Shown here piece by piece: positions 25,838 through 34,739 of a stretch of DNA of 64,000 bases. The notes beneath the pieces were generated by a model. The model did not search any database. It was given only the letters and a program-made list of their open reading frames with translations, and was not told the origin of the DNA. Location of the stretch: contig CAKUZL010000004.1 in the NCBI GenBank assembly GCA_934718085.1, forward strand, positions 1 through 64,000, written 5' to 3'. This DNA comes from an uncultured Candidatus Melainabacteria bacterium. GTDB taxonomy: Bacteria > Cyanobacteriota > Vampirovibrionia > Gastranaerophilales > Gastranaerophilaceae. The number at the start of each line of letters is the position of its first letter. Within the stretch, counting starts at the first letter, position 1. A program made the position numbers and the translations under genes.

Positions 25838-26740
25838 ATGATATATCTCGATCTGAATTTAAAATATCTGGAACGAATGTTCGGGTTTCAAGCCGGCAAC
25901 ATAAACGACTACACGGGAAAATCGATAAAAGAGATAATGGAGTCGGAAGCTGCCGCAGGAAACGTTAATGCCGCAAATTTCGAAAAGGACGTATTTTCTT
26001 CGCCGGAAGAAATTATGGAGGTTTTCAACCTCATCGATCCCGAAAACCGCTATCTCATTTTGACCCAGCTTTCATCTTTGGAACTCCAAAAGCTGATGCC
26101 ATACCTCAGTGACGAAGCGATGTACTCGGCGCTCAATTATCTGACGAAGGACACAATGCTGAAAGTCCTGTACCGACTGCCTCAAAAGGATTTGGCGCAA
26201 ATTTGTTTTACCGTAATGCCCGCCGAAAAATTTCTGCAAAAAACGAAAGAAAGCGAGCTTAACGCGTTTTTCGACTCGACAAAAGTCGAAAGGCACGACG
26301 TAATAAAATCAATCGAAAGCCTTGAACCGTACCAACTTTGTTCGATAATGGAATCCATTACGGGAAAACCCGTTGAAAGCTGCCAACCGCAACAAATACA
26401 GGAAAAACTTTCGCAAATGGATCCGACACAGTTCAAAAAAACGATTGCGGCGTTTGACCACGAAGTCAAAGCCTCAATGATTATGAATATTTTGGAACAA
26501 AAACCCGATTTGACGCAGGAGTTTTCAAAACAAGCCCTGATTTCACCGTTTACGGAAATGAAACGCGACGAATTTCTTGAAGCTATGTCCGCAATGAAAA
26601 CCGACAACCTGCTCGAAATGATGAAAGAACTTCCCGAAGAAGTACTTCCGTCGGTAGTTTCCGCCATCGACCCCGAAGATTTTGCAAAAATTTTGATGAC
26701 CGATTTCAAGAGTGTTTTGGCATCCGCATCGTTTAAATAA
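25838..26740 (+). CDS. Alpha-helical repeat protein resembling MgtE-N / FliG-like repeats
   Basis: 300 residues, acidic, no signal peptide and no membrane helix. From about residue 60 on it consists of short helical hairpins of 20 to 25 residues with the pattern (D/S)PE-x(3)-(I/L)-(L/M)-x(2)-L-x(3)-L, for example NLIDPENRYLILTQL, LPQKDLAQICFTVMPAEKF, MKELPEEVLPSVVSAIDPEDFAKIL. This recalls the superhelical N-domain of MgtE and the FliG/ARM-like folds, which bind partner proteins. AAAGGAACG precedes the ATG. Expressed from a two-box promoter shared with four other loci. A scaffold or adaptor role is inference. Confidence 0.87.
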   Translation: MIYLDLNLKYLERMFGFQAGNINDYTGKSIKEIMESEAAAGNVNAANFEKDVFSSPEEIMEVFNLIDPENRYLILTQLSSLELQKLMPYLSDEAMYSALNYLTKDTMLKVLYRLPQKDLAQICFTVMPAEKFLQKTKESELNAFFDSTKVERHDVIKSIESLEPYQLCSIMESITGKPVESCQPQQIQEKLSQMDPTQFKKTIAAFDHEVKASMIMNILEQKPDLTQEFSKQALISPFTEMKRDEFLEAMSAMKTDNLLEMMKELPEEVLPSVVSAIDPEDFAKILMTDFKSVLASASFK

Positions 26741-26765
26741 CCGACCGAAATTACGAAGGGGTTGA

Positions 26766-27587
26766 TTATTTCAAGTTATACTTCGTTTTCAGCTTGGTTA
26801 AAGTTCCGTCGTCTTTTAAATCGTCCAAAATCATATCGACGTGTTTCATCAAAATCTGCGAATCGGGTGATTTTTTAAACGCAATACCGTAGGGTTCGAC
26901 AGTCAGTTTTTGAGAAAACATTCGATACCCGGGGTTGTCTTTCATATAGCCCAAAATCAGCACGTCGTCCTGAATAAGGGCATCCGCGTTGCCCGCTTTC
27001 ACGTCGCGGACGTTTTCGATGAACGATTTTTGCCTTGCGGGCACGGCATAAGGCGCAAAATGTCTCAAACTCTGTTCGGAAGTCGTTCCCGTTACCGTTC
27101 CGATTCTACGGTTGTTCAAGTCCGAAACCGTTTTGATGTCACTGTTTCCTCTTACCATTATTGTCTGAGCCGCCAAATAATAGGGCTTAGAAAAATATAC
27201 GGAAATTTTTCTGTAATCGTTGATGGTCATTGTCGCAATAACCATATCGACAGTTCCGTTGTTGACCGCTTCTATTCTGTCATTGTTGGTAACCGGAATA
27301 AATTTGACTTGAGCGTTCGCACCGATAAGCCTTTTTGCGATTTCTCGCGCCAAATCTATTTCAAACCCCGTCGGATTTCCGTTTGAGTCCGAATACGTCA
27401 TCGGCTTCGAATTCAAGATGATTCCGACGCGCATTTCACCCGAAGAAATAATTTTTTCGTACACCGGAATTTGTTCCGCCTTCGAGGATTCTTTTTTTGA
27501 AGACTCTTTACCGCAGGCACAAAGAAAAAGCGGCAAAATCAAAATTAAGAAATATGTCAAATACTTTTTCAAGATTATATTTTCCAC
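26766..27587 (-). CDS. Amino-acid-type solute-binding lipoprotein
   Basis: 273 residues from a GTG at 27587; a TTG at 27569 directly before the signal peptide is an alternative. A type II signal peptide (YFLILILPLFLCACGKE, lipobox LCAC) is followed by an SBP_bac_3 domain: MRVGIILNSKPMTYSDSNGNPTGFEIDLAREIAKRL, VDMVIATMTINDYRKISVYFSKPYY, RRIGTVTGTTSEQSL and ADALIQDDVLILGYM. It would capture polar amino acids or similar ligands at the membrane surface. It overlaps its paralogue upstream by 13 bases. No permease or ATPase is adjacent. Confidence 0.9.
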   Translation of the reverse strand: MENIILKKYLTYFLILILPLFLCACGKESSKKESSKAEQIPVYEKIISSGEMRVGIILNSKPMTYSDSNGNPTGFEIDLAREIAKRLIGANAQVKFIPVTNNDRIEAVNNGTVDMVIATMTINDYRKISVYFSKPYYLAAQTIMVRGNSDIKTVSDLNNRRIGTVTGTTSEQSLRHFAPYAVPARQKSFIENVRDVKAGNADALIQDDVLILGYMKDNPGYRMFSQKLTVEPYGIAFKKSPDSQILMKHVDMILDDLKDDGTLTKLKTKYNLK

Positions 27588-28378
27588 TTTTGTTTCAATT
27601 GAGCTAACGTTCCGTCGGAGCGCATTTCGTCAAGAATTAAGTCGATACTGTTTCTCAATGTCTTATCTTCGGTACGTTTTACGGCAATTCCGTAGGGTTC
27701 AACCGTTAATTTGAGAGGAAGCATTTTGTACTCCGATTTATGGTCTTGCAAAAAGCCCAAAATTAAAGCATCATCTTGAAAGACAACATCGACGTTTTTG
27801 GCAATTAAGTCGTCCGTCGACTGATTAAAAGTTTCACGCGCGATAATTGTTGCATTGGGAGCGAGCGTTTTCGCACTCTTTTCGCTTGTAGTCCCTGCAA
27901 CCACACCTATTTTTTTGTCCTGCAAATCCGCAACGGTAAAAACTTTCGACTCCGCCGGAGCCAAAATAGCAAGACTTGCCGTATAATAAGGATTTGTAAA
28001 ATCAACGAAAATTTTCCTTTGAGGGTTAATCGTCGTTGTCGCAATAACGATATCTGCTTTGCCGCTGTCAACGATTTCTATTCTGCCCGCGCTGGATGTT
28101 TCGATAAAAGTTGCCAACTCGGGTTTTCCGAGAATTCTCTTTGCGATTTCTCGTCCCAAATCGATTTCAAACCCTTTGTAATCGCCTTCTGCATCCTTGA
28201 AAGACATCGGTTTCGAATTTGAAACCGTTGCGATTTTTATCTCTCCGTTTTTCAAAATTTTTTCGTAAGAATTAAGCAAAACAGGAGCATTTGTTTCCGT
28301 CGTCGGACCCTGGATTTTAGAGCATCCGCATGCACATACCGCCAACATTACCGTTAAAGTCAATAAAAATTTTTTCAT
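27575..28378 (-). CDS. Amino-acid-type solute-binding lipoprotein (paralogue)
   Basis: 267 residues. The signal peptide MKKFLLTLTVMLAVCACGCS has overlapping lipobox cysteines. It is followed by the same SBP_bac_3 core as the downstream gene (IKIATVSNSKPMSFKDAEGDYKGFEIDLGREIAKRI, ADIVIATTTINPQRKIFVDFTNPYY, KIGVVAGTTSEKSA, DVVFQDDALILGF). The two share roughly half their residues by eye, so they arose by tandem duplication and may bind different ligands. AGGAG precedes the ATG. Confidence 0.92.
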   Translation of the reverse strand: MKKFLLTLTVMLAVCACGCSKIQGPTTETNAPVLLNSYEKILKNGEIKIATVSNSKPMSFKDAEGDYKGFEIDLGREIAKRILGKPELATFIETSSAGRIEIVDSGKADIVIATTTINPQRKIFVDFTNPYYTASLAILAPAESKVFTVADLQDKKIGVVAGTTSEKSAKTLAPNATIIARETFNQSTDDLIAKNVDVVFQDDALILGFLQDHKSEYKMLPLKLTVEPYGIAVKRTEDKTLRNSIDLILDEMRSDGTLAQLKQKWKI

Positions 28379-28443
28379 ATTCTCCTCACAGGCATTTTTT
28401 GAAGTATTGATATCATTTTAACACAAAAACAAAAAAACATAAA

Positions 28444-28472
28444 GATGACTTTATTAAAAAAAAATGTATAAT
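28444..28472 (+). promoter_or_regulatory. Sigma-70-like promoter of the 28479 gene
   Basis: GATGAC at 28444-28449, a 17-base spacer, and consensus TATAAT at 28467-28472. The ATG follows only six bases after the -10 box, so the transcript would be leaderless or nearly so, or the start lies further downstream. Confidence 0.55.
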
Positions 28473-28478
28473 TTAAGT

Positions 28479-29069
28479 ATGAAAAAGATTTTTTTGTACA
28501 TGGTTTTGACGATATTTCTTTGCGGAGCGGGCTATGAAGGAACTTTACCCGACATCGAAGCCGATTTTGCCTACAAAAAGAAATCGGAAAAATCGACGGC
28601 GCCGTACGGAACGCAAGAAATTACCGACAAAAGCGAATTGAAAGAGGCGCCGGTTTCTGACCCCGAATACATCAACATTATTTTGAAAAAAGAAAAAAAC
28701 GGGGCGTATTTTACCGATATAAGAAAGATTATTGCCATTCTCGAAAAATTAAAGTGTTATATGGAAGACAACGCCTCGGTGCAGCTGTTCAACGCATGCG
28801 TCAGCAATTACATCGACAACGCGGCGTATCTGCAGACAACATACGAGGGCAAACCCGAAGAATATTATGCGTCTTACCGAGCGGTAACGGCACTTGCGGC
28901 AACGGCTCGCGACGTTGCGGTTCTGAAAACGGAAAGCCTGATGTACACGAAATATCTTCCGTATTCGGCTGAAGGTGCGGCGTATTCGCCCGAAAGAATA
29001 AAAGAAGCCGAAGACTCTTTGTTAAAACAACTTTACGACACTTTATACGTGCTTAAAAATCTCGAATAG
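28479..29069 (+). CDS. Exported hypothetical protein
   Basis: 196 residues. The ATG at 28479 starts a signal peptide (MKKIFLYMVLTIFLCGAG); a TATAAT box sits right before it, so the in-frame ATG at 28464 is unlikely. The mature region has a charged linker and then a helical bundle of about 130 residues (SDPEYINIILKKEKNGAYFTDIRKIIAILEKLKCYMED and onward to QLYDTLYVLKNLE). Cys15 could be a lipid attachment site (FLCG), but the motif is weak. No family recognised. Confidence 0.8.
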   Translation: MKKIFLYMVLTIFLCGAGYEGTLPDIEADFAYKKKSEKSTAPYGTQEITDKSELKEAPVSDPEYINIILKKEKNGAYFTDIRKIIAILEKLKCYMEDNASVQLFNACVSNYIDNAAYLQTTYEGKPEEYYASYRAVTALAATARDVAVLKTESLMYTKYLPYSAEGAAYSPERIKEAEDSLLKQLYDTLYVLKNLE

Positions 29070-29148
29070 CCCGTTTTTCGTTCCTTCGGGCAATGAATTT
29101 TGCGAAAACACATCGTAAAATTTTTTTACCGGCAAGAAGGAAAGAAAA

Positions 29149-29649
29149 ATGAAAAAATTTGCAATATTTTTTGCACTTGCGATTATCGTCGCATCAAACT
29201 TTTCAAGCACACCCGCAAATGCGTACATCGACGCACGTACGGAACAAATTTTATCTCAAACCGAACGAAAAATCTTAAACCGTGATTATTACGGCGAAAA
29301 CGAACTCGACAGGCTCGAAAGGCTCGAACTTGAGCTGTTCGGAACCGTTCAACAGGGCTCATATCAAAACCGCTTGAACTTAATCGCGAGAAACGCGGGG
29401 TCGCGGCGTTCAGGCGTTTTATCCGCGTTGTCGGAAATATTTTCACTGCGTGATTTTCGCGGAGGATACGCGACGGGATACACTCCGCCGGTTTACGTTC
29501 CGTCGTCGTATTCCGCGGGAAGTTACAACAATTATTACGGACATCGCGGACCGCATCGGGGATACGGAAATTATTCGGGATATTCGGGTTTTTCCGGATA
29601 CGCGGGAGCACCCGTTCGCGGCGGCACCGTCATCGAAAAAACTTTTTAG
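29149..29649 (+). CDS. Small exported protein with Gly/Tyr-rich tail
   Basis: 166 residues. The signal peptide is MKKFAIFFALAIIVASNFSSTPANA. A compact segment NELDRLERLELELFGTVQQGSYQNRLNLI resembles the LEK..FG..Y...RL motif repeated in secreted proteins of cyanobacteria and their relatives (recalled, not searched). The C-terminal 60 residues are Gly/Tyr/Ser-rich (YNNYYGHRGPHRGYGNYSGYSG), suggesting a cell-surface or matrix role. AAGGAAAG precedes the start. Confidence 0.85.
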   Translation: MKKFAIFFALAIIVASNFSSTPANAYIDARTEQILSQTERKILNRDYYGENELDRLERLELELFGTVQQGSYQNRLNLIARNAGSRRSGVLSALSEIFSLRDFRGGYATGYTPPVYVPSSYSAGSYNNYYGHRGPHRGYGNYSGYSGFSGYAGAPVRGGTVIEKTF

Positions 29650-29685
29650 TTTCTCCGATAAAATCAAAACTTTACAAAAAGTTAC

Positions 29686-29722
29686 AAAAAACAAAGCGAA
29701 CCCGAAAGAGTCCGCTTTGTTT
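29686..29722. terminator. Bidirectional terminator between the 29149 gene and rpsR
   Basis: ACAAAGCG and CGCTTTGT arms with A-rich 5' and T-rich 3' flanks in both directions. It serves the plus-strand exported gene and the minus-strand rpsF-ssb-rpsR operon. Confidence 0.85.
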
Positions 29723-29742
29723 GCATTCAAATATTGAATTAA

Positions 29743-29976
29743 TTACGCTTCGTAAACATAAGGAATCAAAGAAGCTTCTCTTGCTCTTTTGATTGCAACC
29801 GCAAGCATTCTTTGGTGTCTTGCACACGTTCCGGTAATTCTTCCCGGAAGAATTTTTCCTGCTTCGGTCAAATATTTTTTCAATTTCGAAGTATCTTTGT
29901 AATCGATGACTTCAACTTTATCTGCACAAAAACTGCAGCTTTTACGTTTTTTCTTGTCTTGATAATCTCTTGCCAT
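29743..29976 (-). CDS. rpsR: 30S ribosomal protein S18
   Basis: 77 residues. KKRKSCSFCADKVEVIDYKDTSKLKKYLTEAGKILPGRITGTCARHQRMLAVAIKRAREASLIPY is the S18 core. Four cysteines are present in total, the first two as CSFC, consistent with a zinc-binding form. It binds S6 in the 30S platform. Last gene of rpsF-ssb-rpsR. AAAGGAA precedes the start. Confidence 0.97.
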   Translation of the reverse strand: MARDYQDKKKRKSCSFCADKVEVIDYKDTSKLKKYLTEAGKILPGRITGTCARHQRMLAVAIKRAREASLIPYVYEA

Positions 29977-30007
29977 TTTAAATTATTCCTTTACTGTTTT
30001 GTATCCG

Positions 30008-30403
30008 TTAAAAGGGGATTTCTTCGTTATCTATTAAATCGTCCGAAAAATCGTCTTCGGCAAATTTAACCTCACCTTTCGGTGCTTGTTTTGACGAACC
30101 GTGCGACGATCCCGAAAGAACTTCGATTGAATTTACTTCAATCTGCATAATTCTTTTGTCTTCGCCGTTTTCGTCCTGTATAACGTCGGTTTCGAGTCTT
30201 CCTTCGACAACGACTCTGTCGGATTTGGATATCGAACTTTCGACCGATTCCGCCGTTTTTCCCTTGGAAATTACACGCAACAACAAATCCGGGTTATCGT
30301 CCAGTTGTAACGTAAAAAACGTTACGGGGACGTTCTTGCGGGTAAATCTTTTTTCGGGTGCGCGAAAAACAGTTCCGCTAAATATTGCTTTTGCAATGCT
30401 CAT
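30008..30403 (-). CDS. ssb: Single-stranded DNA-binding protein
   Basis: 131 residues with an OB fold (AIFSGTVFRAPEKRFTRKNVPVTFFTLQLDD, SDRVVVEGRLETD) and the acidic C-terminal tip DDLIDNEEIPF, which recruits repair and replication proteins. Short for the family, with a compact linker. Its ATG shares one base with the rpsF stop (TAATG), the usual coupling in rpsF-ssb-rpsR operons. Confidence 0.94.
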   Translation of the reverse strand: MSIAKAIFSGTVFRAPEKRFTRKNVPVTFFTLQLDDNPDLLLRVISKGKTAESVESSISKSDRVVVEGRLETDVIQDENGEDKRIMQIEVNSIEVLSGSSHGSSKQAPKGEVKFAEDDFSDDLIDNEEIPF

Positions 30404-30699
30404 TACGCCTTAACCTTCGAACTTTCCAAAAACATTGTTCTGATTACGTTATCATTCAAACTCAATTGTCTTCTGAATTCCGAAACTTTATTTTCGGGCA
30501 AATCGAGTTTTATAACGCACATAAAACCGTCTTTAAAGTTTTTTACGGTGTACGCAAGTTTTTTGCGTCCGAGCATGTCGGTTGCGGTAATTTTTCCGCC
30601 GAGAGCAGCAATCGACTCTCCCATTCTGTCGACAACAGCCTGAACTTCGTCGTTATCTACGGTCGGCTTTATTGTCATTAACAATTCATAATTTTTCAA
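30403..30699 (-). CDS. rpsF: 30S ribosomal protein S6
   Basis: 98 residues with the S6 ferredoxin-like fold: YELLMTIKPTVDNDEVQAVVDRM, GRKKLAYTVKNFKDGFMCVIKLDLPE, and a C-terminal segment LSLNDNVIRTMFLE. First gene of the operon; AAGGAGAAAG precedes the start. Confidence 0.96.
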   Translation of the reverse strand: MKNYELLMTIKPTVDNDEVQAVVDRMGESIAALGGKITATDMLGRKKLAYTVKNFKDGFMCVIKLDLPENKVSEFRRQLSLNDNVIRTMFLESSKVKA

Positions 30700-30753
30700 A
30701 GCTCTTTCTCCTTAAATGTTTACACACGGCATGCTACCACGAACAAACTTTTA

Positions 30754-32037
30754 TTACAAACACGAATTTTTTAAAATATCGGTTAAATTTTCGACGGCGC
30801 CCTTGTTTTCGTCAAACACCGAGCGTGTATTGTTGCATGCAAAATCGTAAAATTCGGCGTCGGAAAGCAGTTTCAGGCAAATTTCGAAAAGTTCTTCGGG
30901 ATTTGAAACGACAAACGCCGCTTGTTTTTGAGTCAATATTCCGTAGACGTCCTTAAAGTTGAAAACGTCCGGCCCCGAAACCGCAGGTTTGTTCCAAATT
31001 GCCGCCTCGAGAGGGTTATGACCGCCCGTCCCCGAAAAACTTCCGCCTATAAACGCGAATTTACAAAACGAAAAATATTTTGAAAGTTCACCTGTAGTGT
31101 CCGCCAAAATAACGTCAAAATCGTCAAAATTATCGCCGGAGGAAACCTTACCGGGATTTAAATTTTCCGACTTCAAAAGCTCAAAAACGGACTCGAAACG
31201 TTCGGGATGTCTCGGGGCAAGCAAAAATTTCAGGCTCGGTCGTGATTTTTTCAATTTTTTATACAAATCAATCACAATTTCATCTTCGCCTTTATGAGTA
31301 CTTGCGGCAATAAAAATCTCTTTTCCGAAGGATTTGAACCGTTCGTTCATCGCCGCGGTTTCCTCGGCATTCATATTCCTGCCGATGTCAAACTTCAAAT
31401 TTCCTCCGCAAACGGTTTTGTCCGCGGGCGCACCGACATCGACAATTCGGTTTACGTCATCTTGCGACTGCATAATCAGCGCGGTATATTTTTCCAAAAT
31501 CGGCTTAAAAATGAACGAAAACTTTTTATACCCGCGATACGAATGAGGCGACAAACGCCCGTTTGCAACGTAAAGCCCGATTTTTCGCTTTGCGGATTCG
31601 AATACAAAAGCCGGCCAAATTTCGGTTTCGGCAATTACGATTTTCGAAGGACGAAACGTATTCAAAAAAGAATTGACCGAGAACGAAAAATCGAGAGGAA
31701 AGTAAGCGATATAATCAACAACGCCCGAAAGCGACTTAACGGCGGCATCATGCCCTGTTTTTGTGGTATTCGTAAAAACAATTACGGTATCGGGATTTTT
31801 TTCACGAAAAGCCTTGACCGCAGGGGCAACGGCATTTGTTTCGCCGAGAGAAACGGCATGAAACGCAACGACCTCTTTGTTTAGGGGAACCTTTATTTTG
31901 CCGTAAAATCCGAGTTTTTCGAAAAACCCGGCGCGGAATTTCGGTACAAAGATAAGCGCAACAAAAATCAGTGGCAGCGTAATCAACGCAATTACCGGCA
32001 AAAAGAACTTATACGACGAATAAAGAATATTTTTCAA
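30754..32037 (-). CDS. waaA: 3-deoxy-D-manno-octulosonic acid (Kdo) transferase
   Basis: About 427 residues, GT30. It transfers Kdo from CMP-Kdo to lipid A precursor at the inner membrane. A hydrophobic anchor (FFLPVIALITLPLIFVALIF) is followed by FHAVSLGETNAVAP with the catalytic Glu, VFTNTTKTGHDAAV, and a C-terminal donor half with FLLAPRHPERF, FIGGSFSGTGGHNPLEAAIW and SGPDVFNFKD. I favour the TTG at 32037, which follows a GGGAGAAG site and comes right after the secA stop; an in-frame GTG at 32055 would add six residues. Its presence implies an LPS-bearing outer membrane. Confidence 0.93.
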   Translation of the reverse strand: MKNILYSSYKFFLPVIALITLPLIFVALIFVPKFRAGFFEKLGFYGKIKVPLNKEVVAFHAVSLGETNAVAPAVKAFREKNPDTVIVFTNTTKTGHDAAVKSLSGVVDYIAYFPLDFSFSVNSFLNTFRPSKIVIAETEIWPAFVFESAKRKIGLYVANGRLSPHSYRGYKKFSFIFKPILEKYTALIMQSQDDVNRIVDVGAPADKTVCGGNLKFDIGRNMNAEETAAMNERFKSFGKEIFIAASTHKGEDEIVIDLYKKLKKSRPSLKFLLAPRHPERFESVFELLKSENLNPGKVSSGDNFDDFDVILADTTGELSKYFSFCKFAFIGGSFSGTGGHNPLEAAIWNKPAVSGPDVFNFKDVYGILTQKQAAFVVSNPEELFEICLKLLSDAEFYDFACNNTRSVFDENKGAVENLTDILKNSCL

Positions 32038-32038
32038 A

Positions 32039-34669
32039 TTATTCTTCTCCCGCACTTCCGACTATTCTGATTCCGAACTTCGAGCGGAAAAGGTGTTTTA
32101 CGGTTTCCGAACGAATTTCGTACATCATGTTGTTAAACAAATCGTAAGCTTCTTTTTTATATTCGATGAGAGGGTCCTTTTGTCCGTAAGCCCGAAGCCC
32201 GATACCTTCGCGAAGCATGTCTATGTTGTGAAGGTGGTCTATCCACTTGTTGTCGATAACTTTAAGTAAAATGTCGCGCTCGATGTTTCTCATAACGTTA
32301 TCTTTTTCGAAAGGCACTTGAGGGTCGTACGATTCGTCGTACTTCGATACGACATCGTTGTAAAATTCGACCGTTTTGATTTCATGCGCCTTATAAGCGT
32401 CGAGGAAAACATCATGAACTTTTTCTTTAACGTGTTCATAGCCGAGCCCCGCGACATCTTCTTTCGAAATCATCGAAACCGCTTGAGGAACCGTCGACCA
32501 AATTTCTCTGATTAACCCGTTGATATCATCTTCTGCATACTCCGAAGGCGGCATGCCCTGCGCAATGTAGCTGTTTATAATTCTGTCTGCTTCGCATTCG
32601 AGCATATACAAAATATCGTCGTAAACGCTTTCGCCTTCGAGAACGCGTTTTCGTTGGGAATAAAACTTCTCACGTTGAATATTCATAACGTCGTCATACT
32701 CGAGGACGTGTTTTCTGATATCGAAATGATACGTTTCGACTTTTTTCTGAGACGACTGAATTTGTCTGGTAATCAAAGGCGATTCGATAGCCATGTCCTC
32801 TTCGACGTTCAAAGTATCCATAAGTTTTTTTACGTGTTGTCCGCCGAAAATTCTCATCAGATTATCTTCAAGCGAAAGGAAAAATTTCGTGGACCCGGGG
32901 TCACCTTGCCTTGCCGCACGACCTCTGAGCTGGTTGTCGATACGCCGAGATTCATGACGTTCGGTTCCGATAACGTGAAGCCCGCCGAGCTCGACGACTT
33001 TGTCGTGTTCCGCCGAAGTTGTTTTTTTGGCTTCAGCAAGTGCTGCCGACTTTTTTTGTTCGTATTCGGGCATATCGGGAGTTATCCCCTGCTTATCGAG
33101 CTCTTCTTTCGCCAAATACTCGGGGTTACCGCCCAAAAGAATATCGGTACCTCTTCCCGCCATATTTGTCGCAATCGTAACTGCACCGAGCCTTCCCGCC
33201 TGAGCAATAATATATGCTTCTTTTTCGTGATGTTTCGCGTTCAAAACATTATGGGGAATTCCCTTTTTAGCCAGCAGCGACGATATAAATTCCGATTTTT
33301 CGATACTTATCGTGCCGACAAGCACCGGTCTTCCGATTTTATGCATCTGCTCGATTTCGCGAACCGTTGCCAAATATTTTTGAAGTTCCGTTTTGTAAAT
33401 AACATCGGGATAATCGTGTCTGATATCCTTTTTATTGGTCGTAATAACGGTTACCGGCAAATTATAAATCTTTCCGAATTCCGCCTCTTCCGTCAGCGCC
33501 GTACCTGTCATGCCCGAAAGCTTCGGGTACAATCTGAAAAGGTTTTGGAACGTTATGCTCGCCAGAGTTTGAGTTTCGTCCTGAATTTTAAGGTGTTCTT
33601 TTGCTTCAACCGCCTGATGAAGCCCGTCCGACCAACGACGCCCCTCCATAATCCTTCCCGTGAACTCGTCGACAATCATAACTTCACCGTTTTTGACAAC
33701 GTAATCGGTATCGATTTTGTAAAGTTCTTTGGCTTTCAGAGCCTGCAACAGGTGATGTGCGTATTGATTCGAAATATCGAACAAATCATCGACGCCCAAA
33801 AGCTCTTGAGCTCTGTCTATACCTTCTTCCGTCAAAATAACGTTTTTGTTTTTTTCGTCGACTTCGTAATCGCGTTTGACCTCCAGCATCGGAGCGACTT
33901 TCGCCATCGTTACGTACAATTCCGCCGATTTATCGAGTCTTCCGCTGATAATCAGAGGCGTACGGGCTTCATCAATCAAAATACTGTCGACCTCGTCGAT
34001 AATCGCATAATTATAAGGTCTTTGAACCAACATTTCCTTTGATGACGCCATATTATCGCGTAAATAGTCAAATCCGAACTCGTTGTTCGTTCCGTAAGTT
34101 ATATCGCAGTCATAAGCCGCTTTTTTGGCTTCGAAATCGTCGTAAGCGTTATTCGCGAGAACAACCCCGACCGTCAGCCCCAAAAATCTGAAAATCTTTC
34201 CCATCCAGTCGCTGTCGCGCTTTGCAAGGTAATCGTTTACAGTCACGATGTGAACACCTTTTCCGGTCAACGCATTGAGATACGCGGGCAAAGTCGCGAC
34301 CAAAGTTTTACCTTCACCTGTTCTCATTTCGGCGATATGACCTTCGTGAAGGAATATTCCTCCGATTAACTGAACGTCGAAGTGACGCATGTTCAAAACT
34401 CTTTTTCCGGCCTCGCGAACAACTGCGAACGCTTCGGGCAAAATTTCGTCCAACGCCGCTTTTTCAAGAATTTTATCCGCATTTTTGTCGGTCGAAGTTT
34501 TACGCTTCGCCAAACGGTCTTTAAATTCTTGCGTTTTGGCTCTTAACTGCTCGTCCGACAATTGAGAAATCGTTGCCTCGAGATTGTTAATATGGTCTAC
34601 AACAGGCATAATCTTTTTGATTTTACGCTCATTCGGGTTTCCGAGCAACTTAAGAAGTAAATTTATCAT
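32039..34669 (-). CDS. secA: Preprotein translocase ATPase SecA
   Basis: 876 residues from the ATG at 34669 (GTGAGGATAAA site); the longer frame would need a TTG. Motor motifs: MRTGEGKTLVATLP (Walker A), IDEVDSILIDEARTPLIISG (DEVD box), LSGMTGTALTE, TNMAGRGTDILLGGNPEYL, QLRGRAARQGDPGSTKFFLSLED. The helical scaffold ends at LFRSKFGIRIVGSAGEE, so the zinc-binding C-terminal tail (CxCxSGKKYKxCC) and its linker are absent; SecB-type interaction through that tail is therefore unlikely. Located upstream of waaA. Confidence 0.97.
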   Translation of the reverse strand: MINLLLKLLGNPNERKIKKIMPVVDHINNLEATISQLSDEQLRAKTQEFKDRLAKRKTSTDKNADKILEKAALDEILPEAFAVVREAGKRVLNMRHFDVQLIGGIFLHEGHIAEMRTGEGKTLVATLPAYLNALTGKGVHIVTVNDYLAKRDSDWMGKIFRFLGLTVGVVLANNAYDDFEAKKAAYDCDITYGTNNEFGFDYLRDNMASSKEMLVQRPYNYAIIDEVDSILIDEARTPLIISGRLDKSAELYVTMAKVAPMLEVKRDYEVDEKNKNVILTEEGIDRAQELLGVDDLFDISNQYAHHLLQALKAKELYKIDTDYVVKNGEVMIVDEFTGRIMEGRRWSDGLHQAVEAKEHLKIQDETQTLASITFQNLFRLYPKLSGMTGTALTEEAEFGKIYNLPVTVITTNKKDIRHDYPDVIYKTELQKYLATVREIEQMHKIGRPVLVGTISIEKSEFISSLLAKKGIPHNVLNAKHHEKEAYIIAQAGRLGAVTIATNMAGRGTDILLGGNPEYLAKEELDKQGITPDMPEYEQKKSAALAEAKKTTSAEHDKVVELGGLHVIGTERHESRRIDNQLRGRAARQGDPGSTKFFLSLEDNLMRIFGGQHVKKLMDTLNVEEDMAIESPLITRQIQSSQKKVETYHFDIRKHVLEYDDVMNIQREKFYSQRKRVLEGESVYDDILYMLECEADRIINSYIAQGMPPSEYAEDDINGLIREIWSTVPQAVSMISKEDVAGLGYEHVKEKVHDVFLDAYKAHEIKTVEFYNDVVSKYDESYDPQVPFEKDNVMRNIERDILLKVIDNKWIDHLHNIDMLREGIGLRAYGQKDPLIEYKKEAYDLFNNMMYEIRSETVKHLFRSKFGIRIVGSAGEE

Positions 34670-34739
34670 TTTATCCTCACAATTCAAATTTTTAAATGCT
34701 TCGAACAGTTCAGCAAAATTTTCGCGAATTATTTCGAAT

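Noticed and set aside
29090..29121. Another possible two-box promoter upstream of the 29149 gene
   Set aside because: GCAA is present at the right distance, but the second box is CGTAAAAT, not TTATA, and the protein has a signal peptide unlike the others.
32654..34042. 462-codon plus-strand open frame opposite secA
   Set aside because: Antisense to conserved secA sequence; the coding is a by-product of secA codon bias.
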